This document shows, piece after piece, positions 55,670 to 64,000 of a DNA stretch of 64,000 nucleotides. The notes below the pieces were generated by a model that made no database searches, was not told the DNA's origin, and saw only the letters and a program-made list of their open reading frames with translations. Every line of letters starts with the position of its first letter. The first letter of the stretch is position 1. The stretch is from Impatiens glandulifera (taxonomy: Eukaryota; Streptophyta; Magnoliopsida; Ericales; Balsaminaceae). The stretch is from positions 4,208,340-4,272,339 of the forward strand of contig NC_061863.1 in NCBI RefSeq assembly GCF_907164915.1. Reading direction: 5' to 3'. Position numbers and translations under genes: made by a program.

Positions 55670-56502
55670 TCATGTTTTCCGGTTTAGGCCATGAAAGAAG
55701 CGATGCTTTCTCCTTTTAGAATGTCGTTGGAATTCCTTTGACGCGACGTAGGGGATAAAATGCACCTGGATATGAACAAATATCACCATTGACATTGACA
55801 TTCAAATTAAACTATCTAAATGAAGATGAACATGTCAGTTTAGAGGATGCAAATTTATGTTTGTTTGGTGACAAATAGTCTTTTTCTGTTTCTTTGGATA
55901 ATAGAAAACAATCACCTGAGCGTTGTTGCGAAGGCCGTGATCTTGCAAGGAGGAGCTGTCGTCAAGCATCTTAACGTTTTGACAAGAAAGACAGAAATTC
56001 TTCCATACATGTTTCCTGTAAATTCAGTTTGAATCTGGAAATCAAATTCTAATTAATTAAAAGTGGAGAAGAAAGGGGAAGGGGAGACAAACAAACAGAC
56101 CAGGAAATTTGACGATGTCCCATGTTGGATTGCTCCCTCTCATTAACTTTCTTCTTAATAGCCAATTTCAGATCCTTGACATTCGCCGAATTATTAACTG
56201 CAACATCTGAATCAGAAATTAGATATCCAATTTAGAAGACAAGGAAAAGACTGCAGATGAACTTCCAATTGAAGGTTACCGAAGGAGGTGCTGTCCTTTT
56301 TAAGGACAGAGATTCGCATGGCGCTGCCGAGCTCCAAATTGATTAGGGTATCGACATCAGATAACGTCGGTTTCTTCGATACATCAGAGAGAATGGGATC
56401 ATCGAGAAGTGCAGAGAGTGTAGAATAAAGCTTTGCCTTCTTCTTCACAGTCTCGCTATTGTACGCCGTCGCCTCTTCAGTAGTAACCGACGACGGATCC
56501 AT
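55670..56502 (-). CDS. SNRNP25: U11/U12 small nuclear ribonucleoprotein 25 kDa protein, intact copy C
   Basis: Four exons, 56502-56280, 56206-56101, 56015-55916 and 55765-55670, join in frame to 174 residues. The N-terminus MDPSSVTTEEATAYNSETVK is followed by LSALLDDPILSDVSKKPTL, LINLELGSAMRISVLK, DVAVNNSANVKDLKLAIKKK, RQISWKHVWKNFCLS, LQDHGLRNNAQVHFIPYV and a basic tail HSKRRKHRFFHGLNRK. This is the conserved plant U11/U12-25K protein: a ubiquitin-like fold in the U11/U12 di-snRNP, which recognises U12-type introns in the nucleus. One variation is LSCQNVKMLDD where LSYNNEKLLDD-like sequence is usual. It is the only intact copy of three in the window. Confidence 0.92.
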
Positions 56503-56741
56503 CGGACTCGAGCTAGTGTTAAATGTTTAGTGGTGGTGATTGATGAATATGAATAGATGAAGATGCTTCAAACCAAGAAAATCATTATTGGATGAGTGTG
56601 CTAAAAATGTCATCTCATTTGTATTTAAAATTGTATTATTAGACTCTTTTTGGCATGGATCTTCATTAATTTATACAATTATATGTAGATGTGAAAAACT
56701 TTGCTAAATATATATGCCAAATAAACTAAAAAAAAATGTAA

Positions 56742-57501
56742 TCTATATATATAATGATGCTTAATTTTTAAAGTGTCCAAATTGCCGGGTCGAGAGCTGT
56801 GGTTAATTTGGATATATGTGAGAGTAAATGGATATTTGGGTCGTATTGTGGGTTGACCCGCCCAAAAACTTAAAACGGTACAACCTTTTAACCAACTAGG
56901 CTAATAACATTTTATATTTTAAATTCAACTCAAAATTTGATAAACGCGTGACATTTTAATAATATAAGTTCAATTTTTTTATCTAACTAATCTCTATATA
57001 TATAATGATGCTTAATTTTTAAAGTGTCCGAATTGCCGGGTCGAGAGCTGTGGTTAATAGATATATGTGAGAGTAAATGGATACTTGGGTCGGATTGTGG
57101 GTTGACCCGCCCATAAACTTAAAACGGTTAAAAATAAAATAAAAAAATGCTATAAGTATGGTTCGAACTTGCAACCTAACAAAAACAAATAAAACCTTTT
57201 AACCAACTAGGCTAATAACACTTTATATTTTAAATTCAACCCAAAATTTGATAAGCGCGTGACATTTTAACAATATAAGTCAACTTTTTAACTAACTAAT
57301 CTATATATATAATGATGCTTAATTTTAAAGTGTCCAGATTGCCGGGTCGAGAGCTGTGGTTAATTTGGATATATGTGAGAGTAAATGGATATTTGGGTCG
57401 GATTGTGGGTTGACCCGCCCATAAAAATTTTACCGTAATATTTTATTCACGGATTTTTATATTATTACTCGTGCAAATGCACGGGATACATATTAATTAG
57501 T
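56742..57501 (+). mobile_element. Helitron-like element with three tandem 5' heads
   Basis: Begins TCTATATATATAATGATGC and ends with hairpin CGTGCAAATGCACG, 14 bp, then TTAGT. The head (TCTATATATATAATGATGCTT plus GCCGGGTCGAGAGCTGTGG and GTTGACCCGCCC) occurs at 56742, 56992 and 57299, but the hairpin tail occurs once. No terminal inverted repeats and no target duplication. Block A lacks it (AATGTAATTTATAATAAGAC at 15543). Confidence 0.65.
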
Positions 57502-59428
57502 AATAAGACATTTAATGGTCATTAATATATTGCAATTTAAGATTATTTGTTATACCATTCTTCACAAATTTTATTTTTATAGAATTGGCTACTACCAAAC
57601 AGTAGATTTAATTGTCTGAAACTTGTCAAATCTCATGTTATCTATTTTACAGTATCTCTATTGTTTTTATATTATCGTAATTTTTAAGTCAAAGGTATGA
57701 AAATTGTTCACTATATTGGGAGCTTAGAAATGGAGAATATCACGCTAAAGTGGGATTGGAGAGATTCTTAGAGCAAAGGAAGTTTGAGAAATTTCTTGAG
57801 AGATAATGAGTATGAAGATTATGTCTTATACTTGACAAAAGACAAAAGAACAATTTTTCGATCACTTACAACTTTGTTTGGAGTTGAAGGTTGAAAAGAG
57901 AGAAATCAAACATGTTTGGTTCGACATTGAGAAGATGAATCAAGTTGTGATTTAATCATAAGGAAACAAATCGTGATCTAATGTTGCGAAAATCGAACAT
58001 GTTGATTAATATTGAGAAGAGGAATCGAGCTAAGGTTTGATCACATAAAATGAAATTAGGTTACGGTTTTGTTTTTACGTTGAGAAACAAATTGTGACAT
58101 AATGTTGAAGAAGAAATATCGAACGAGTAAAGTTCGAAGTGAAAGGTCGAACGAGTGAATTTGATCGTAAAAATGAGAGATTGAACGAGTGAAGTTTGAT
58201 CGTTTAAGAAAAAAAGAACAAGTGAAATTTTATCGACGAAAGATTTATACAAGTGAAATTGATCGAGAGAAAAAAAAAGTGAAGACGAACCAGAGTTCAA
58301 TTGTTAAAAGGGGAGCTATGTCACAAGTTGCTACTTGTTTGGTAATAATGAAATTTATATTAAGTTATGTAATTCTAATTATTATTATTGATAAACTATT
58401 TAAGATTAAGAAAAAGAGAAAGAGATAGTGGTCTTGTTTTCTAAAAATAGGAAGGTAAAAGGTACGTATGGACAAATTTAACAAGAGTTGAGGTGGGCTT
58501 AACCCAGCCTTAAAAAAAACAAAATTAAAAAAAAAAATTATTATTTATTTTGTTAAAATTCAAAAATATATATTATATATAATATATAAAATTAAATTAA
58601 AAATCTATATTCTTCTAAAGTATATTAGGTATATATATTTCAATTCTTTTATATATTCTAATTCTTTCATAATATTATTATTAATTTTCTTTTTAATTTT
58701 CTCTATAACTCGTTTGCAACAAACATATTTTTAAAGAGTTAAATTCTTTTTTTTTTAATTTTTTTTCTTTTATTTCTTATGTCTTTAATTGATATAATCG
58801 TTAATTTAATTATATATATATATATATATATCATATTAATAATTGATTTTATGTATGTTCGATTTAATGTAAAATTTAGAGAATTTATCATGTATGTATT
58901 ACTTTTATTTTCTTATATTTTTTTCATAATTTTACTCTAAATTTTTAACTGTTCATTTAAATATTTATATTAAATTTTTAATGTTTTTTACCTTACATTT
59001 TAATTTTTTAATAAAATATTTAATCTTCAAAATTGTATATAAGTATATAAAAAAATTAAACATGAATCCGCTGAAAAAAATAATTGAAAGACGACTCTGT
59101 ATGACTCCGTAGTAATTTAGTACATCAAATTCTAGTTCGTACAAACCTTATATCCTAATCCATCCTGAGTGTAGGTAGAGTTATAACATTTGTATGAAAC
59201 AAGAAATTAATAAGTTTCACGATATGAGTTTTTCAATAGTGTAATCGTCAGTATAAAATATTATCAAATTTTTATACACAATTTTTATATCATAACCCAA
59301 AGGAAAGTTACATTTAAGAAGAAGAAAAGCACAAATGATACAACTATACAAGCTGAGTTACAAAAGATGAGTTCTTTAGTAAAAAAACATTATTTCAATC
59401 TAGTTGAAGAAACTTTAGAGTAATTAGT
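57502..59428. other. Noncoding arm of block C left of NLR gene 2
   Basis: No gene seen. 57502-58440 parallels 15555-16510 and includes the shortened minisatellite (58110-58280). 58500-59130 is very AT-rich DNA not evident in block A. 59130-59420 again parallels 16740-17150. Confidence 0.5.
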
Positions 59429-59893
59429 AATAATATAAAAAATCGTGAAAAAATATTACGGTAAAATTTTTATAGGCGGGTCAACCCACAATTCGACTCA
59501 AATATCCATTACTCTCACATATATCCAAATTAACTACATCTCTCGACCCGGCAATCCGGACACTTTAAAACTTAAGCATCATTATATATATATATATAGA
59601 TTAGTTAATTAGAACTTATATTGTTAAAATGTTACGCGTTTATCAAATTTTGGGTTGAATTTAAAATATAAAGTGTTATTAGTCTAGTTGGTTAAAAGGT
59701 TGTACTTGTTTTGTTAGGTTGCAAGTTCGAACCATACCTATAGTATTTTTAATTTTATTTTTAACCGTTTTAAGTTTTTTGGGCGGGTCAACCCACAATA
59801 CGACCCAAGTATCCATTTACTCTCACATATATCCAAATTAACCATAGCTCTCGACCCGGCAATCCGAACACTTTAAAAATTAAGCATCATTAT
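59429..59893 (-). mobile_element. Helitron-like element, two heads, minus orientation, 3' end truncated
   Basis: Reverse-complement copies of the head TTAAGCATCATTATA lie at 59571-59587 and 59878-59893. The GGCGGGTCAACCCACAAT module occurs twice (59475, 59780). The left end stops at TAGTAATAATATAAAAAATCG, before where the hairpin tail would be. Contains a tRNA-like A/B box arrangement at 59680-59735. Block A lacks the element. Confidence 0.6.
59680..59735 (+). other. tRNA-like A box / B box remnant
   Basis: TAGTCTAGTTGGTTAAAAGG resembles a pol III A box region, followed 22 bp later by GCAAGTTCGAACCAT, close to a B box. Spacing is right for a tRNA-derived promoter, but there is no acceptor stem. 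Present in every member of this repeat family. Confidence 0.4.
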
Positions 59894-60311
59894 AAAAAAG
59901 GAAAGGAACATGGTGATTTATGATTCTTTATTTACTTTAGGCCAAAAGAAAACTTACATTTATTTTCTTTTTGTTGTAAGAAACAAATTATTTCAAATTT
60001 GAATATTAAATAATACGTTTACATATTAAAAAAGAGAAATAGTTTAAGCACCATTATAAAAACATTTACAATAAATAAAAAAAAAGACACATTTTCTCTT
60101 CGTTCGTTCAGAGTCAAATAAGATAAAAAAAAAAATTACCCATAATAAAGCTATAGTCAAGAACAAAATTACTGATCAACAAACATATAAGATGAATCAA
60201 AACACAAGAATCCAACATGCATAAATCATTAATACCTTACTGATTACATAAACAAATGTTAAAAGTATTTCAAGAATATATCAACACCCCAACTTACTCT
60301 TATTACGTCTA

Positions 60312-63083
60312 CTAACCCTTTTTAATTATTGGAATATGCTCAACTTTCCAATAATCTGGACCATGTGGTCCTATATTTCGTAAGAATATCCCAGACATGC
60401 CCGACACAGACAAATATTGCAAGTCTCTGAGATGTTCTGTCCCTGTTGGTACCGCTTGTAGTGAATAGCAGTATTGGAGTTGTAGCCCTCTTAGCCTAAG
60501 CATAGCTCCTTTTGTCAACACTATCCTCTTTAAAGGCATCAACCGTATAAGGCGGAGCTCCTTAAGTTTTGGATAGCTTCCTTCAATATCACAACTTAAT
60601 TCCTCTCCCAAATAAGATTCTCTTAGGAGATGAAGCACTACCAAGTTTTCCAATCCCTGAAGTGCTCTTAGTGGATCATTCTCGAGATTAGAATACTCAA
60701 GAACTAATTTGCCAAGATAACGGAGGCAAAAGATCCAACTAGGCAAACTTTGTATATGGGCACTGAGACAAAGGCGCTGCAAAAGTAGTGGAGGAGATGA
60801 GATAAAAGTTAGAGAAAGACGTACATCATTAATGATTGGTGATGAAAGGTGTAAAGCAGTCAGACGTTTCAATTTCTCTAACGCGGGGGATAGATGCGTC
60901 GACCAGATTTGTTCAGTTACTTTCAGAACACCTAGACTCTTTAAATTTGTCAACTTTCCAATTTCTTGGACCACATTCACATTATTCCGATCTACTTCAA
61001 ACCCAATCAATTTCTCTAACTTGCTCAATTTTCCTATCCCGGAGGGAACTTTAACCCTGTTACCATATAGTTCACTGTGATAACGTAGTTGACGAAGATT
61101 CTTCAAATCTAGGATCCCCTGGGGCAGATATTTTATAAAACAAAATTGGAGATGAAGTATCTCTAGACACCTCAACTTTCTTATAGAGTCTGGAATATCT
61201 TTTATACGCCCATTCCCCCTGAAGCTCAAGTGTTTCAAGTGAATCAATTCAGTTAACTCTTCAGGGAAATAGTCAAGAGGTACCCTTTCAAGCTCCACCA
61301 CCCTCAACGATCGACAACCATATAAATATGTCTTTAGCAATTTAACATCAAAGAGAAGTAAGGATCGAAGGCCTGTGAATAGTGATATCTTGCCTCCTTG
61401 GGGAGTTTGGGGATACAAAGTCCCATAGATTGCTACACGGTGAATCTTCTCACTTGATTGTAATAGTTCTTCATCTTTCAACACAATGGAAAATGTCTCG
61501 TCTCTAGATTTCCTTTGAAGAACATCTCGCAAGAGATCGTGAAGTTGACAAATCTTGACCCGGTTGAAATTGTTTTTTAAAACGATTTGAATCATACTTC
61601 TGTTTACCAATTCATTTAGGTAGCCCTCAGCAACCTCTTCACGGGTATATCCTCCTGGTCTGTTTTCCGTGAATCCTTCAGACACCCATAAGAGAATGAG
61701 CCTCGATCTCTTGATGAGATAATCCTCTGGAAACATGCTTGTGTACAAGATGCAACATTTGAGATGATTTGGCAAGTCATTGTAACTCAGCAATAATATC
61801 CTCTCCAGACTCTCAAGTTCGGAGATGATTCTCGTATCAGGTGATAGGCTTTCAAGAACTTTCTGCCATTCGAGAACATGTTTCTCCTTTCTAGCCAGCA
61901 AACCCCCAAGGGCTACAATTGCGAGAGGCAGTCCTCCGCACTTTTTCATCAGGCTCCACGAGATATCGTGCATCTCTTCGGGACAAACACCATTGTATTC
62001 ATCACCTCGAAAAGCTTTCATGCAAAAAAAGGTCCAAGACTCTTCGACAAGCAAAGGATTGAGATTGAACATGCGATTAGTGATTTCAGTTGATGAGGCT
62101 ATGTCTCCGTTACGTGTAGTGAAGATGATCCTACTCCCACGCGAGCAACACGGAAATGCATATCTAACATGATTCCACGCCTCAACCTTCCAAATATCAT
62201 CAAACACAATAATGTACCTCTTTTGATGCAGATAATTCTTCAATGCATCGATCAATTGAATCTCATCCATTGTGTCTATCGCTTCATTTCCTACATCTTT
62301 AGTTTTATCCATGAAGCTCTTCAAGGAAGCTCGAAGAAGTTTCAAGCGAGTAAATGACTGAGAAACAGTAACCCAAGCTTGACAATCAAAGTGCCCCTTA
62401 GCGGGACTCAAATAGACTTTCCTCACAAGAGTAGTCTTTCCTACGCCACCCATCCCTACCACAGTGACGATAAGTAGATCCTTATCTCCCACATTAAGCA
62501 TTGAAATCAATTGGCTTTTAGAATTATCAATTCCCACAACAGCAGTATCCTCAACATATAGAGCATCAAGTCTAAGGTCATGCCCTCCTAGTTCATCACG
62601 TGTCCTCGGGAGAGAAAAGGAAAAGGTCTCTCTTCTTTCTTTGATTCCTTTCATCTTCAAGTCAATGAGTTTTATCTTATCAGATAAGAGTTTTCGTTGG
62701 TTCAGACCTTGCAGATGAAAGAGCTGTGTTCTTAGGAAGTGATGATCAGATGGTGGTGTCAAAAAAAGCAAGAATTCTTCCACAACGTCTTCAGTCTCAT
62801 AAGCCAGGTCTCTGACTTGTTTCACCCATATCTTCAGCCCATCGTCCTTTTCATCTATTGATTCCGCAATCTTCAGAAATGAATTCATGTATTCCAAATC
62901 ATCCTTCAAACTACTCACTCTTAGGCGAACATCGGCCATTGATTGAGCTTCATTTGCAAGAAAGGTAACCAGATTTTCCAGCACTTTCACCGCCGCCCTA
63001 ACTGCTATCGTTTCCATTTTCCTCCTGTTGTTGTATTCACGGCAAGAATGCAAATGATTCGTTAATATTTTTTTGTAATGCAA
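60312..63083 (-). CDS. CC-NBS-LRR immune receptor 2 (RPM1-like), intronless
   Basis: 923 residues. The conserved start METIAVRAAV is at 63017; an upstream in-frame Met adds 22 residues of doubtful value. Coiled coil with ETEDVVEEFL; NB-ARC with GMGGVGKTT, QAWVTVSQSF, IIVFDDIW, GSRIIFTTR, CGGLPLA, CCILYTSMFPEDY and QLHD. LRRs run to the C-terminus, ending GPDYWKVEHIPIIKKG. It is a close paralogue of NLR gene 1. It lacks about 10 residues where gene 1 has NVNGNG in the LRR entry and has a different, longer C-terminal repeat set. Differences concentrate in the LRR region, as expected for diversifying recognition surfaces. No disabling lesion. Confidence 0.95.
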   Translation of the reverse strand: MHYKKILTNHLHSCREYNNRRKMETIAVRAAVKVLENLVTFLANEAQSMADVRLRVSSLKDDLEYMNSFLKIAESIDEKDDGLKIWVKQVRDLAYETEDVVEEFLLFLTPPSDHHFLRTQLFHLQGLNQRKLLSDKIKLIDLKMKGIKERRETFSFSLPRTRDELGGHDLRLDALYVEDTAVVGIDNSKSQLISMLNVGDKDLLIVTVVGMGGVGKTTLVRKVYLSPAKGHFDCQAWVTVSQSFTRLKLLRASLKSFMDKTKDVGNEAIDTMDEIQLIDALKNYLHQKRYIIVFDDIWKVEAWNHVRYAFPCCSRGSRIIFTTRNGDIASSTEITNRMFNLNPLLVEESWTFFCMKAFRGDEYNGVCPEEMHDISWSLMKKCGGLPLAIVALGGLLARKEKHVLEWQKVLESLSPDTRIISELESLERILLLSYNDLPNHLKCCILYTSMFPEDYLIKRSRLILLWVSEGFTENRPGGYTREEVAEGYLNELVNRSMIQIVLKNNFNRVKICQLHDLLRDVLQRKSRDETFSIVLKDEELLQSSEKIHRVAIYGTLYPQTPQGGKISLFTGLRSLLLFDVKLLKTYLYGCRSLRVVELERVPLDYFPEELTELIHLKHLSFRGNGRIKDIPDSIRKLRCLEILHLQFCFIKYLPQGILDLKNLRQLRYHSELYGNRVKVPSGIGKLSKLEKLIGFEVDRNNVNVVQEIGKLTNLKSLGVLKVTEQIWSTHLSPALEKLKRLTALHLSSPIINDVRLSLTFISSPPLLLQRLCLSAHIQSLPSWIFCLRYLGKLVLEYSNLENDPLRALQGLENLVVLHLLRESYLGEELSCDIEGSYPKLKELRLIRLMPLKRIVLTKGAMLRLRGLQLQYCYSLQAVPTGTEHLRDLQYLSVSGMSGIFLRNIGPHGPDYWKVEHIPIIKKG

Positions 63084-63328
63084 GCTTTAGAAAAGTAATG
63101 TGCAATGTTCTTTAATCATCAATTGAATGATTATAATAAATCAAGAATGGACATGGATGGTGGTGTATGACACAACCAACATGAATTATTATTATTATTA
63201 TTTGTGAAAAAAAAGTCAAATATTGTCTTTATCATATTATTAACAACTCAACTTGACATTTTATAACAGATACATAAATCATGTAGGTAGGGAGTCTTTA
63301 GTTTTGTGTTTATTATTTGAAAACGTAA

Positions 63329-63465
63329 CAAGTTAGCTAAGACTCAATTTGACATTCAATTTTTTTATTTTTTTTTAAGCAAACATAACCATTTAGGTAA
63401 GACTAAGACTCAGCTTGACATTCAATTTTTTGAGGTTATGCAATGCAACAAGTTAGATAAGACAA
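63329..63465. repeat. Minisatellite upstream of NLR gene 2
   Basis: About three degenerate units of CAACAAGTTAGxTAAGACTxA plus TTGACATTCAATTTTTT, equivalent to 47567-47800. Confidence 0.65.
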
Positions 63466-63512
63466 AGAACTCATCTCATATTTAATATAACTAGCATGAA
63501 TCTCGTGCATTT

Positions 63513-64000
63513 TGTTACGGCTCACTTGTCTTCCTAACCTAAGGGGGCTTAATCATCCATGAAGTCTCAACTTAAGAACATTCTAGAAGATGTGGTAGTT
63601 GGGTAATAAGACATTAATGTGTTATGTAATTAATTTAGTAGTTGAGGATAACCCTATAAATACCTCAAAAGTATTATATTGTAAAACACAAGTATTCAAT
63701 CAATATAATTCTACTTTTATAAGAGATATTTTCTCTCTTTAGAATTCTTGTGTCTATTCAATCAAACATCGAGTGTTTGCTTCGAGTAAGACGGACTAAT
63801 TACTCGTTCTTGCGAAGATCGTAACTAGTGCCACACGGATCGTTAGTAGAAAGACTGAACTCGTGATAGTTGGTATTAGAGCAGAATGACGAAGAGATCG
63901 AATAAAAGTGCAACTACTAACAACATTGATGGAGTGGAGAAACTTCCCAAGGAGATCGGAGATAATCTTAGGAACCCGAGTCAGGTTAAAACGGGAGGAT
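63513..64000 (+). mobile_element. LTR retrotransposon, 5' end only (runs off right edge)
   Basis: The LTR is about 63513-63868, starting TGTTACGGCTCAC, with CCCTATAAATACC as TATA context near 63650 and a CTCTCTTT leader. It is followed by a primer-binding site TGGTATTAGAGCAG (63871) and a gag-like start MTKRSNKSATTNN at 63886 that is open to the edge. Too little is visible to choose Copia or gypsy. Confidence 0.75.

Noticed and set aside
55503..55694. 63-codon frame between rhodanese and SNRNP25
   Set aside because: The block A counterpart has lost about 47 bp and shifts frame; part overlaps the antisense of SNRNP25 exon 4. Not recognisable.

Overview
This is nuclear DNA of a flowering plant, almost certainly a core eudicot. 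The evidence is intron-bearing genes with GT-AG junctions, RPM1-type CC-NBS-LRR genes, a plant prolyl oligopeptidase, and deep nesting of Ty1-copia, Ty3-gypsy, LINE, Helitron-like and MITE sequence. The accessory proteins of the largest retroelement resemble, from memory, repeat-encoded hypothetical proteins abundant in Lamiales such as Gesneriaceae, so an asterid is my weak guess. No bacterial or organellar signature is present.

Layout. (1) 231-2970, minus: 5' part of a prolyl oligopeptidase gene that runs off the left edge. (2) Block A, about 3.0-17.5 kb: decayed LINE, Helitron-like repeats, an intact six-exon single-domain rhodanese gene (plus), and a broken U11/U12-25K (SNRNP25) gene (minus) with a 4.7-kb Copia element in exon 2. 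(3) 17.5-41.9 kb, a transposon nest: a Tork-like Copia whose 5' LTR carries a 1.8-kb gypsy-derived mini-element; its truncated 3' LTR abuts a fragment of another Copia; that fragment is split by a 14.1-kb SIRE/Maximus-like Copia. (4) Block B, 41.9-47.9 kb: SNRNP25 pseudogene and CC-NBS-LRR gene 1. (5) 47.9-51.1 kb: AT-rich filler with LINE and LTR-like debris. (6) Block C, 51.1-63.5 kb: 3' part of the same LINE, a second intact rhodanese gene, the only intact SNRNP25 gene, a Helitron-like insertion, and CC-NBS-LRR gene 2. (7) 63.5-64.0 kb: start of another LTR retrotransposon.

Blocks A, B and C are copies of one ancestral unit: LINE 3' end, rhodanese (plus), SNRNP25 (minus), NLR (minus). Block A has lost its NLR and block B its LINE and rhodanese, at the edges of the transposon nest. 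Comparing blocks gives filled/empty site pairs that date the MITE and Helitron insertions after duplication.

The most unusual system is inside the 14.1-kb element (24527-38613). Downstream of gag and pol lie three diverged paralogous ORFs (A, B, C). Each has its own TATA box 80-115 bp upstream and a similar pyrimidine-rich leader, and A and B also share a downstream motif. The element therefore carries a small family of apparently independent genes. It also has three tandem copies of the PPT/LTR start, a YQGNN-repeat tail in Gag, and AACCGG motifs throughout. All similarity statements are by eye; no search was run.
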